Assembly (NCBI GenBank): GCA_046582565.1 | Contig: JAYGED010000153.1 | Coordinates: 1-11,594, forward strand | Direction of reading: 5' to 3' | Origin: JAYGED01 sp046582565 | GTDB taxonomy: Bacteria; Pseudomonadota; Alphaproteobacteria; JAAXGF01 | Length of the DNA: 11,594 nucleotides | In this document: positions 1-6,639 of the stretch, piece by piece | Layout: each line of letters starts with the position of its first letter | How positions within the stretch are numbered: the stretch's first letter is position 1 | Notes under the pieces: model-generated | The model's input: the letters and a program-made list of their open reading frames with translations, nothing else | Told to the model about the DNA's origin: nothing | Database searches by the model: none | Position numbers and translations under genes: made by a program

Positions 1-121
1 GTATGACGATCAACGACGGCAACACAAGAAACATCATCACCAGTCCAGAGACTATATAGAGCCAAAGCCGCTTGCCGTGGGTGATCTGGGTTTCCGACGC
101 GGGTGCGTTGAGCCAACTCAT
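1..121 (-). CDS. ABC transporter permease 2, PotC-like (5' part only)
   Basis: Read on the minus strand, an ATG at 121-119 overlaps the TGA of the preceding permease (ATGA). The frame stays open to the window edge, giving the first 40 residues. A short polar N-terminus (MSWLNAPASETQITHGKR) precedes a hydrophobic helix (LWLYIVSGLVMMFLVLPSLIVI). This is how the second inner-membrane permease of spermidine/putrescine/opine-type importers begins. The family assignment relies mainly on position, directly after a PotB-like permease with translational coupling, because the EAA loop and the other helices lie outside the window. The protein would form the second half of the membrane channel. Confidence 0.72.
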   Translation of the reverse strand, partial: MSWLNAPASETQITHGKRLWLYIVSGLVMMFLVLPSLIVI

Positions 122-1035
122 CCGTCGCTCCCTCCGCTTCCGCTCTGTGCCTTGTCGAGCTTGAGCAGCTTGGCGGCAACGACGAGACAGGCCAGAGTCA
201 AGAACAACAGAACCACCGCCAGGGCGCTCGCAGCACCCCAGTTCGAATAGAGCGAGATACTCTTCTCGACGCGCATGGCGACCATGATGATGCGGCCACC
301 GCCGAGCACCACCGGGGTGACGAAGAAGCCTAGAGAAATGACGAAGACCAGTAGCATGCCGGCGAACAGGCCAGGCAGCGAGAGCGGGAAAAACACGCGC
401 CAGAAGGCGGCGACCGGGCTGGCCCCCAAATTCGCCGCAGCCTTCAAATAGTCGCGGTCGATCGCCTTCATCGAGGCATAGAGCGGCAGGACCAGAAAGG
501 GCAGCATGATCTGCGACATGCCGATAATGTTGCCGGTGAAATTATGCACCAGTCTGAGAGGCGTATCGATGATACCGGCGTCGATCAGCCAGCCGTTGAT
601 CAATCCCTTGCGCTGTAGGAGCACGAGCCAGGCGTAGGTTCTGACCAGCAGCGAGGTCCAGAAGGGCAGCAACACGGTAATCATGGCAATATTCGCGGCG
701 CGGCGCGGTAGCTGTGACATCATGTAGGTCAGGGGATAGCCGATCAGCATGCAGATCCCGGTGGTGACGAAAGCAACCTCGAATGTGATCTTGAAGATGC
801 GGGCGTAAGACTTGCTCTGCCACAGCCGTTCATAGTTTTCCCAGGAAAAGCTGCCCTCGGCGCCGATGAAGGACAGCCAGAACAGCCAGCCGACGGGTAC
901 CACCATGACGATGATAATGAGAAATAGCGCCGGCCCACAAAGGCCCAACACCATCCAGCGTTCGCGGTTCTCGTCTGACCTCAGGCCGTGTTCGTTAGAG
1001 ACGTCGCTTATTGCGTCTTGGGTTATCGCGGTCAT
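118..1035 (-). CDS. ABC transporter permease 1, PotB-like
   Basis: A 305-residue integral membrane permease of the binding-protein-dependent importer family (BPD_transp_1), of spermidine/putrescine type. After a polar 27-residue N-terminus, hydrophobic helices lie at about 28-56, 83-105, 117-140, 169-189, 222-245 and 266-290, the six-helix PotB plan. The cytoplasmic EAA loop that docks on the ATPase is clear at about 198-223 (KAAANLGASPVAAFWRV, then PLSLPG). Its ATG overlaps the ATPase stop codon (TAATG), and its own stop overlaps the next permease start, so all three genes are translationally coupled. Length is typical for the family. The substrate cannot be told from the permease. Polyamines, opines and other cationic or zwitterionic nitrogen compounds are usual for this group. 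Confidence 0.92.
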   Translation of the reverse strand: MTAITQDAISDVSNEHGLRSDENRERWMVLGLCGPALFLIIIVMVVPVGWLFWLSFIGAEGSFSWENYERLWQSKSYARIFKITFEVAFVTTGICMLIGYPLTYMMSQLPRRAANIAMITVLLPFWTSLLVRTYAWLVLLQRKGLINGWLIDAGIIDTPLRLVHNFTGNIIGMSQIMLPFLVLPLYASMKAIDRDYLKAAANLGASPVAAFWRVFFPLSLPGLFAGMLLVFVISLGFFVTPVVLGGGRIIMVAMRVEKSISLYSNWGAASALAVVLLFLTLACLVVAAKLLKLDKAQSGSGGSDG

Positions 1036-2129
1036 TAATCGTCCTCGCTGACGATGATGGTGTCTTCCGGGTGGAGGCCGATAGTGATCTCGTGGCCCCT
1101 ATCAGGCACCGCGTCGAGCACCTCGCGCCGTGTCGGGCTGCGCAGGGTGGCTTCCGGTCCGTCGTCAAGGTCGACATAGAGCAGGAAGCTCTCACCCTGA
1201 TAGACCAGATCCTTCACCTTTCCCTTGAAGCAATTGTAGCTGTCGCTCTCACCGCCGGGCAGAATCTCGAGCTTCTCGGGACGGAGCAGCAGCAGCTGGT
1301 TGGCGCCGTCGCTGGGGGGTGCTTCCGCCAGACTGAGCGGCCGCCCGTTGATGCTCGCCCGGCCGCCCTCGACGCTTACCGGCAGGAAAGTCGATTCGCC
1401 GATGAAATCGGCAACGAACTTACTGAGCGGCCGTTCGTAGAGCTGCTTGGGTTTGTCGATCTGCATCAGCTTGCCGTGATTGACCACCACCACCCGGTCC
1501 GACATGGTCAGCGCCTCGCGTTGGTCGTGGGTGACGTAGACCGTGGTCATGCCGAGCATCTCATGCAGGCGGCGCAGCTCAATCTGCATATGCTCGCGCA
1601 GGTTCTTGTCGAGCGCAGACAGGGGTTCGTCCATAAGCAAAATCCGCGGCTCGAAGATGATCGCGCGGGCCAGGGCGACACGTTGGCGCTGGCCGCCCGA
1701 GAGCTGGCTGATGCGGCGCTCGCCGAGCCCGCTAAGCTGCACAAGTTCAAGCGCCTTCTCGACCCGCTCGGCGACCTCGGCCTTGCCCACATCGCGCAGC
1801 TTTAGCGGAAAAGCGAGGTTGTTATTGACGTCCATATGGGGGAACAGGGCGTAGTTCTGAAACACCATGCCCACATCGCGCTTGTGGGGCGAAAGGCGGA
1901 TGACTTCTCTGTCGCCGAACATGACACTGCCGCGGTCAGGCCGATTGAAGCCGGAAAGCACCATCAGCAGTGTCGTCTTGCCCGAGCCCGACGGGCCCAG
2001 CAAGGTGATGAATTCGCCGCTGCGAACGTCGAGATTAACGTCGTCGAGGGCGTAGATATCGCCATAGGTCTTGGTGACGCCTCGTATGGTGATAGGCAGC
2101 GCCGTCTTTTCAGTCGTTATAGTGCTCAC
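1035..2129 (-). CDS. ABC transporter ATP-binding protein, PotA-like
   Basis: The ATPase of the importer, 364 residues from the preferred GTG start. Visible motifs are Walker A GPSGSGKT (45-52), Q-loop Q91, signature LSGGQ (143-147), Walker B ILLMDE (163-168) with D-loop SALD, and switch His201 (YVTHDQ). The C-terminal 120 residues fit the TOBE_2 regulatory domain of PotA/FbpC/UgpC-type ATPases (LLRPEKLEIL near 281-290). The frame extends upstream to a TTG at 2180. I prefer the GTG at 2129 because a strong Shine-Dalgarno sequence (GGGGGAG) lies 5 nt before it and family homology starts close behind it. This is the first gene of the minus-strand operon. No substrate-binding protein follows within the window, so it must lie beyond position 1 or elsewhere. 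Confidence 0.94.
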   Translation of the reverse strand: MSTITTEKTALPITIRGVTKTYGDIYALDDVNLDVRSGEFITLLGPSGSGKTTLLMVLSGFNRPDRGSVMFGDREVIRLSPHKRDVGMVFQNYALFPHMDVNNNLAFPLKLRDVGKAEVAERVEKALELVQLSGLGERRISQLSGGQRQRVALARAIIFEPRILLMDEPLSALDKNLREHMQIELRRLHEMLGMTTVYVTHDQREALTMSDRVVVVNHGKLMQIDKPKQLYERPLSKFVADFIGESTFLPVSVEGGRASINGRPLSLAEAPPSDGANQLLLLRPEKLEILPGGESDSYNCFKGKVKDLVYQGESFLLYVDLDDGPEATLRSPTRREVLDAVPDRGHEITIGLHPEDTIIVSEDD

Positions 2130-2227
2130 TCGAACTCCCCCAAATATTCCCGATGCCGCTACTAAGTCGTAACGGCACAACCGTCCCTCGCCGGTCAGTC
2201 ATGGCACCGATTATTGCCTTGCTAGTC

Positions 2228-2248
2228 AACCAAAATTTTAGATTGGTT
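2228..2248. promoter_or_regulatory. Inverted repeat AACCAA-N9-TTGGTT, candidate operator
   Basis: Perfect 6-bp arms (2228-2233 and 2243-2248) flank an AT-rich centre in the divergent region between the transporter operon and the TolQ-like cassette. Its size and symmetry suit a dimeric repressor or activator. It lies right at and downstream of the proposed minus-strand -10 box, where a repressor would block transcription of the transporter genes. I see no regulator gene in the window that could be its partner. Confidence 0.4.
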
Positions 2249-2275
2249 CATATTCATGCCTATTATTTCGATCAA
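2247..2275 (-). promoter_or_regulatory. Candidate sigma70 promoter for the ABC operon
   Basis: Read on the minus strand, TTGATC (2275-2270) and TATGAA (2252-2247) are separated by 17 bp. Each box matches the consensus at four of six positions. Transcription would begin near 2240 and leave a leader of about 110 nt before the GTG at 2129. The -10 box touches the AACCAA/TTGGTT palindrome. Support is consensus likeness only. I see no convincing plus-strand promoter for the opposite cassette, only TATTAT at 2261-2266 without a good -35 box. Confidence 0.3.
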
Positions 2276-2403
2276 TACCGTCATCTTGTGCTCGTAATAA
2301 GCTATCCGCCATAGCCCTTGTTGGCGCGAGACCGAAAAGGCAAGCTGCAGAATGCCCATCACTGGGCGGCTCGGCTCGGGAGAGATTATTGAGGAGACAG
2401 ACT

Positions 2404-3057
2404 ATGCGTCCCTATTTGCTTGTTTTGCGCTTCACTGTGTTCAATGTGGCAGCATTCGCTCTGCTGGTGGTGATTTGGCTCGAAGGCTGGATCGAACTTG
2501 TTGTCGAGTCCGATATAACGCGCATCACTTCGGGTATCGCCGTGGTCTTCGCCATCGGCTGGCTGATGAGCGCCCATCGGGTTTTTCGTTGCAGCCGTGA
2601 ACTCAACGCCGCCGCCGACCCGGCCTCAGCCGTGTCATCGCGCGCAATGTGGTATCTGGAAATTACCGGCAAGACGCGCCCCGAGGCACGCGGCACCATC
2701 GCCGATTGTCTGCGGTCGCGGCTGTATGCCCGCATCGCCGTGGTTCGCACTATCGCTAACACCCTCGTCACCCTGGGACTGATCGGCACGGTGATCGGCT
2801 TCATCATCGCCCTTTCAGGCGTCGACGCCAACGCGGTGTCCGACGTCGGCTCTATCGGCCCCATGGTCTCGACCCTTATCGAGGGCATGGCTGTGGCACT
2901 CTACACAACTTTGGTGGGCTCCATCTTCCATGTCTGGCTGCTGGTCAACTACCAACTGCTTGCGACCGGCACGGTCAATCTGGTCAACGCCATCATCGAG
3001 CGCGCCGAGGCGCCTGACCATTTCATCGAAGCGGTGGCGACGACCGGCCATGTATGA
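2404..3057 (+). CDS. MotA/TolQ/ExbB-type proton channel family protein
   Basis: A 217-residue inner-membrane protein with helices at about 9-29, 41-57, 115-138 and 160-184. The last two, joined by a short periplasmic turn, are the MotA/TolQ/ExbB core: NTLVTLGLIGTVIGFIIALSG (119-139), then MVSTLIEGMAVALYTTLVG (154-172). In TolQ, ExbB and MotA these helices line the proton path and drive a partner protein. The cytoplasmic loop (58-114) is short for MotA. The start is set by GAGGAG at 2391-2396, 7 nt before ATG 2404; an in-frame TTG at 2389 lies upstream of that site and is less likely. The stop overlaps the next gene by 8 nt. It is the first of three coupled membrane genes. No tonB, tolA or flagellar gene is nearby, so the driven process is unknown. 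Confidence 0.88.
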   Translation: MRPYLLVLRFTVFNVAAFALLVVIWLEGWIELVVESDITRITSGIAVVFAIGWLMSAHRVFRCSRELNAAADPASAVSSRAMWYLEITGKTRPEARGTIADCLRSRLYARIAVVRTIANTLVTLGLIGTVIGFIIALSGVDANAVSDVGSIGPMVSTLIEGMAVALYTTLVGSIFHVWLLVNYQLLATGTVNLVNAIIERAEAPDHFIEAVATTGHV

Positions 3058-3667
3058 TCCCTTCGAAAGCCACGACGAGGCCGGCGGAACCCTATTTCGC
3101 GATGTGCTGAGCTTGGCCCTGATGGGTTTTCTCGCGGTCATCGTGTTGCTGCTGCCCTACATCAATCCGCGCGGCACCCAGGCCGAGGCGACCACGCCGC
3201 CGCCGGGCAGCGTCATCGTCGAGATCACCTGGGCGAGCGAGCTCAATGCCGATATCGATCTCTGGATCCAGGCGCCGAACGACCTGGCCGTCGGCTATTC
3301 GAACAAGGGCGCGGTGTATTTCAACCTGTTGCGTGACGATCTTGGTCAGTACATGGACCCGACAATGATCAACCATGAGGTCGCCTACACCCGCGGCATC
3401 ATTCCCGGCGAGTATATCGTCAACATCCATGCTTACCGGGGCGACCACAATATACCGCCGCCCACCGAGGTGCGCTGTGTCGTCAGCGTCAAGATAGATA
3501 CGGAAAATGGTCCCGTCGTAGTACCCGTCCTCGGCACCACGGCGCGCCTCGATTATGTCGGCCAGGAAATTACTGTGTTCCGCTTCACCCTCGACAAGAA
3601 AGGCGTTGTTCAAGCCGGCAGCGTCAACAGTCTGTACAAACCGCTGCGCGTCTACGGGAGTAAGTGA
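3050..3667 (+). CDS. ExbD/TolR-like single-pass protein with a beta-rich extracytoplasmic domain
   Basis: 205 residues: a short acidic cytoplasmic N-terminus (MYDPFESHDEAGG), one membrane helix (about 17-38), a Pro/Thr-rich linker (40-53) and a beta-rich domain (54-203). Asp18 sits at the cytoplasmic start of the helix (FRDVLSLALMGF), where TolR and ExbD carry their essential protonatable Asp (LxDVLLVLL). Size and topology also fit an ExbD-type partner of the preceding channel. The outer domain does not look like the ExbD/TolR fold. Stretches such as ITWASELNADIDLWIQAP (59-76) and IIPGEYIVNIHAYRG (117-131) recall DUF2135/PPC-like beta-sandwich domains ('DIDLWV', 'PGxYxVxV'). The ATG at 3050 overlaps the upstream gene by 8 nt. 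The stator-partner role is inferred from topology, the Asp and gene order. Confidence 0.75.
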   Translation: MYDPFESHDEAGGTLFRDVLSLALMGFLAVIVLLLPYINPRGTQAEATTPPPGSVIVEITWASELNADIDLWIQAPNDLAVGYSNKGAVYFNLLRDDLGQYMDPTMINHEVAYTRGIIPGEYIVNIHAYRGDHNIPPPTEVRCVVSVKIDTENGPVVVPVLGTTARLDYVGQEITVFRFTLDKKGVVQAGSVNSLYKPLRVYGSK

Positions 3668-4191
3668 TGGCCATGTCAATAACGGGATTGCCCCTCTTTT
3701 ATGCTGTTTTCGTGGCCCTCGCCGCGGGCCTCGCCGTGATCACCGTGTGGTCGCGTCGCCGCCTGGCGCTTCGCGTCGCCAGTGTCGCCCTGTTGGCGCT
3801 TACCGCGGTGGTCGCCTATGGCGCTTTCAATGATCTGTTGAGCAGGCCTAAGCCCGCGGCCCTCGAATTCGGCGGCGCCGGCATCGAAGAGGCCGAAATT
3901 ATCAGCGCTTCAATTAGAGAGGGTCATGGCATTTACCTTTGGCTTCGGCTGCCCGATATCATCGAGCCGCGCTCTTACGTCCTGCCATGGCATCTGCGAC
4001 TCGCCGAGGAACTGCAGAAAGCCATGCGCGAGGCCGAGCGCAACCGTAGCGGCCTGATCATGCGCCTGCCTTTCGAAAAGGGCCTGGAGGAACGCGAAGC
4101 GCCCCGTTTCTATGCGGTTCCCCGACCCAAACTCCCCGACAAGCCCAGCGGTATTTACCAGGACTATACCCATCCGAGCCTGCGGGTTTAG
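3667..4191 (+). CDS. Two-helix membrane protein of unknown function, third gene of the TolQ-like cassette
   Basis: 174 residues. Two hydrophobic helices (about 8-28 and 35-55), separated by an RRR-containing turn, form an N-terminal hairpin. By the positive-inside rule both ends would face the periplasm. A mainly soluble part (57-174) follows, with a conserved-looking core IYLWLRLPDIIEPRSYVLPW (89-108), an amphipathic helix (LRLAEELQKAMREAERN, 110-126) and a Pro-rich tail. I do not recognise the family. The ATG overlaps the previous stop (TGATG), so it is coupled to the TolQ-like and ExbD-like genes and probably works with them. A GTG one codon earlier is also possible. Its stop lies inside the first copy of the 24-bp-period repeat. 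Confidence 0.8.
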   Translation: MAMSITGLPLFYAVFVALAAGLAVITVWSRRRLALRVASVALLALTAVVAYGAFNDLLSRPKPAALEFGGAGIEEAEIISASIREGHGIYLWLRLPDIIEPRSYVLPWHLRLAEELQKAMREAERNRSGLIMRLPFEKGLEEREAPRFYAVPRPKLPDKPSGIYQDYTHPSLRV

Positions 4192-4226
4192 GCGCAGATA
4201 TGCCAACGGGTTTAGGTGCAGATATG
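4183..4226. repeat. Tandem near-repeat across the convergent gene ends
   Basis: CGGGTTTAGGCGCAGATATG (4183-4202) recurs at 4207-4226 with one change (C to T at the tenth base), a 24-bp period. Copy 1 holds the TAG of the plus-strand membrane gene. Copy 2 holds, on the minus strand, the TAA and last codons of the M24 gene. Only 20 bp separate the two stop codons. I see no stem-loop terminator here. Confidence 0.85.
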
Positions 4227-5372
4227 ATAGTCGGGGGTGAGGCGGCTTAACACGTCGCGGTCGTCATTTGTGATCACCAGGGTGTGGCCCAGGGACATCG
4301 CCTGGCCCGCATCGGCATCGATCAGGATGGCGTGCAGGAACAGCACCATGCCCGGTTCGGCCGGCAGGGGATTGCCTGAATAGAGCATGGGCGGCACGTC
4401 CATCCAGGTCGGCTTGTAGGTGGCGCCCAAGGAGTAGCCGCAGGCGGACATGCGATGGTCGCCAAAGCCGCCGTCGTCAAAAACCCGGCGATGGGCATCG
4501 TCGATCTCGCCGATGGGCCGCCCCGGCGCCGCCGCCTCGGTCATGGCGGCAAGGGCGTCGCGGGTAACTTCGAACATATGGCGCTGGCGGTCGTTGCCCT
4601 CGCCGATGGCCACCGTGCGCATCAGACAGGCGCAGTAGTGGCGGTAGCTGCAGGCGAATTCGAGGGTCAGCTGGTCGATGGGGTCGAGCGTTCTGGCGCC
4701 GGTCGCCGAGCGGATCAGCAGCGCCCGGTCGCCCGAACCCAAGACCGGCCCCGACGGCGGCATGTCGCCGCCCCCCTTGAGGTTGACGCTTTGTCCGACG
4801 GCCGAAATATCGCCTTCGAAGGCGCCGGGTCCGGCAGCCGCCAGCATGGCCTCCAGCGACTCGTCGGCCAGTTCGGCGGCGCGGCGTACATAGGCGATTT
4901 CCGCCGGCGATTTGACCAGGCGGAGCGATCGGACAAGATACGAGGCGTCCTCCAAGTGGCACCAGCCGTCCAGCCGGCTGCGCAGACGCTGGTGGTTGAA
5001 GCCGGTCAGCCCATAGGTGCTCAGCTCGACACCGATGCGCCCGCCCTTGAGACCCTTTTCCTCAAGGATCGCCTGGAGATCTTCGGTCGGATCGGCTTCT
5101 TCCGTGTCGTACCAAACCCGAATGTCCTCGATGATCGAGGAATGGCGCGCCTGCTCCAGGTCGGGCCGCCGGGTCAGCAAGGTCACCGGCTGGTCGTCGG
5201 CGGTCAGGATCAGGCATTGGAAAAAGACATAGCCGCTGGTGTCGTAGCCGGTCAGGTAATAGTCGCTTTCCTGAGCAAAACAGAGAATGGCGTCGAGGCC
5301 ATTGTCGGACAACAGGCCTTTTGCCTTGGCGATGCGCCCCTTGAGTTCGTCAGCCGTGAAGTGAATTGCCAT
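4212..5372 (-). CDS. M24-family hydrolase lacking metal ligands; ectoine hydrolase/creatinase-like
   Basis: 386 residues with the two-domain plan of the creatinase/prolidase superfamily: N-terminal creatinase-like domain (about 8-150) and pita-bread domain (about 155-380). True M24 metallopeptidases bind two metals through D, D, H, E, E. Here the matching places read LTLEF (Glu238 for the first Asp), CACLMRT (Ala248 for the second), ACGYSLG (no His), MVLFLH (His347 for Glu) and SLGHTLVI (no Glu). This fits metal-independent members such as creatinase, and GYSLGATYKPTW (312-323) plus the Phe-x-His resemble ectoine hydrolase (DoeA/EutD) as I remember it. I infer hydrolysis of an amidine or guanidino C-N bond rather than peptide cleavage. 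An AGGA site near the end of the M20 gene precedes ATG 5372. It is the last gene of the operon. Confidence 0.82.
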   Translation of the reverse strand: MAIHFTADELKGRIAKAKGLLSDNGLDAILCFAQESDYYLTGYDTSGYVFFQCLILTADDQPVTLLTRRPDLEQARHSSIIEDIRVWYDTEEADPTEDLQAILEEKGLKGGRIGVELSTYGLTGFNHQRLRSRLDGWCHLEDASYLVRSLRLVKSPAEIAYVRRAAELADESLEAMLAAAGPGAFEGDISAVGQSVNLKGGGDMPPSGPVLGSGDRALLIRSATGARTLDPIDQLTLEFACSYRHYCACLMRTVAIGEGNDRQRHMFEVTRDALAAMTEAAAPGRPIGEIDDAHRRVFDDGGFGDHRMSACGYSLGATYKPTWMDVPPMLYSGNPLPAEPGMVLFLHAILIDADAGQAMSLGHTLVITNDDRDVLSRLTPDYHICT

Positions 5373-5382
5373 TCTGAAATTC

Positions 5383-6639
5383 CTAGCGCTCCCTGCTTAA
5401 ATAGTCATAGGCCGAAAGCACATGGGTTCGGACAATATGGATGAACTCCTCGACATCCACATGCTCGTCGACCGATCCCATACCGTAGGGGAAAGGGCCG
5501 TAGACATAGGCGGGGATATCGCGGTAGCGCCAGAGCCGCGCATCGGTGCCGCCCAGGCTGATGATCGGCTCGGGCGTGAAGCCTTTGAGAGCGGTCACGT
5601 TGTCACGCACGATATGCAGCATCTCGCCCTCCGGATCGCACCAGCTTGGTGGACTGAAGTTTATCGGCTCCATGGTGGCTTGCGGAAAACCCTTGAGCAC
5701 CTGCTCTACCTCCGCCATCACCTGATCCTCGGTGACCCCCAGGGGCAGGCGAATGTCGGCCTCGATGGTGCATTCGCTCGGCACCATATTGACCTTGAGA
5801 CCGCCCGTAATGAGGCCGGTGTTGAGGGTCACGCGCTGCAGGATTTCGGCCGCGCCCGTACCTTGCGCCTTGTCGATGGCTTCGGCGGAATGGGCGAGCA
5901 CGGCCTCGATATTGCCGGGTGTGGCGGGTTCAATGTCGGTGACCCGCTCAAGCTCGCCAATGAGCTTGGCGGCAATCTTCGTGGCACTTTCGGAGATATG
6001 GGTATAAGCGCCGTGGGCGCCACGGGTGCGGATGGTGAATTTAAGCCACAACGGCCCTTTTTCGCCGAACCGCACCGTATAGGGGCTGCCCGGCTCGCCG
6101 TTAAGCACGGTGTCGCCGTGGACTTCCGGGTGGTGCTCCATGAGGTAGCGCGCGCCGTAGGGGCCGAAGGTCTCCTCGTCGGAAACGCAGGTCAGGGTCA
6201 GCTTGCCCTTGAGCTTCTCACGCAGGCTGTGGAGATAGGCGTAAGTGAAGATCGACGCGGTGGTGCCGCATTTCATATCGCAGGCGCCCCGGCCCCAGAT
6301 TTTACCGTCGGCGACAGCGCCGCTCCACGGCGGCTGGGTCCAGGTCTCGCTCTCGTTGACCGGGAACACGTCGATATGGCCGTTGAGCACCAGATGCTTG
6401 CCCGGCGATCCGCAATCGTAGGCGCCGACGATATTGGGCATTTCGGGATGCGCCGAGATGATCCCGTAGGGCAGGTCCCGAGCGTCGAGGAAGTCGGTGA
6501 TGAAACTCGCCGCCTCACGGGTATCCCCGGGCGGGTTCGGACTCTTTTTCTGGATGAAGCTGCAGAGAAAGTCGATCAGCGTATCGCGGTCCCGGTCGAT
6601 CTGTTCGAGCAGAGCCTTTTTATCGTCGTTCATGCTCAT
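5383..6639 (-). CDS. M20-family amidohydrolase/deacylase (ArgE/DapE/CPG2-like)
   Basis: 418 residues, normal for M20 enzymes, which use one or two zinc ions to cleave amide bonds of N-acyl amino acids, small peptides or carbamoyl compounds in the cytosol. Visible residues are His88 and Asp90 (NGHIDVFPV), bridging Asp121 (GRGACDMK), catalytic Glu155 and metal Glu156 (SDEET), and Glu182 (NGEPGS). A dimerisation insert runs from about 190 to 305. The last metal His, usually H-x-x-[ND]-E, is not in place: the site reads GMGSVDEHV, with Gly388 where His is expected and His393 just after. This may be a subfamily trait. The ATG at 6639 overlaps the upstream TGA (ATGA); a second ATG at 6633 is possible. 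Ten nt separate it from the M24 gene. Deacetylation after M24 ring opening would parallel ectoine breakdown. Confidence 0.87.
   Translation of the reverse strand: MSMNDDKKALLEQIDRDRDTLIDFLCSFIQKKSPNPPGDTREAASFITDFLDARDLPYGIISAHPEMPNIVGAYDCGSPGKHLVLNGHIDVFPVNESETWTQPPWSGAVADGKIWGRGACDMKCGTTASIFTYAYLHSLREKLKGKLTLTCVSDEETFGPYGARYLMEHHPEVHGDTVLNGEPGSPYTVRFGEKGPLWLKFTIRTRGAHGAYTHISESATKIAAKLIGELERVTDIEPATPGNIEAVLAHSAEAIDKAQGTGAAEILQRVTLNTGLITGGLKVNMVPSECTIEADIRLPLGVTEDQVMAEVEQVLKGFPQATMEPINFSPPSWCDPEGEMLHIVRDNVTALKGFTPEPIISLGGTDARLWRYRDIPAYVYGPFPYGMGSVDEHVDVEEFIHIVRTHVLSAYDYLSRER

Noticed and set aside
1011..1805. Plus-strand frame of about 264 codons antisense to the ABC ATPase
   Set aside because: The ATPase motifs on the minus strand are unambiguous.
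2261..2266. TATTAT as a plus-strand -10 box for the TolQ-like cassette
   Set aside because: The only -35 candidate at proper spacing (TTTAGA, 18 bp) is a poor match, so it was not listed as a feature.
4192..4211. Bidirectional terminator between the convergent genes
   Set aside because: No inverted repeat with a stable stem or T-run is visible, only the direct repeat.
4183..4226. CRISPR-like repeat unit
   Set aside because: Only two copies 4 bp apart, with no spacer-sized gap and no cas genes.
4455..5444. Plus-strand frame of about 329 codons antisense to the M24 gene
   Set aside because: No recognisable motif or start signal, and it lies against a well-supported minus-strand gene.
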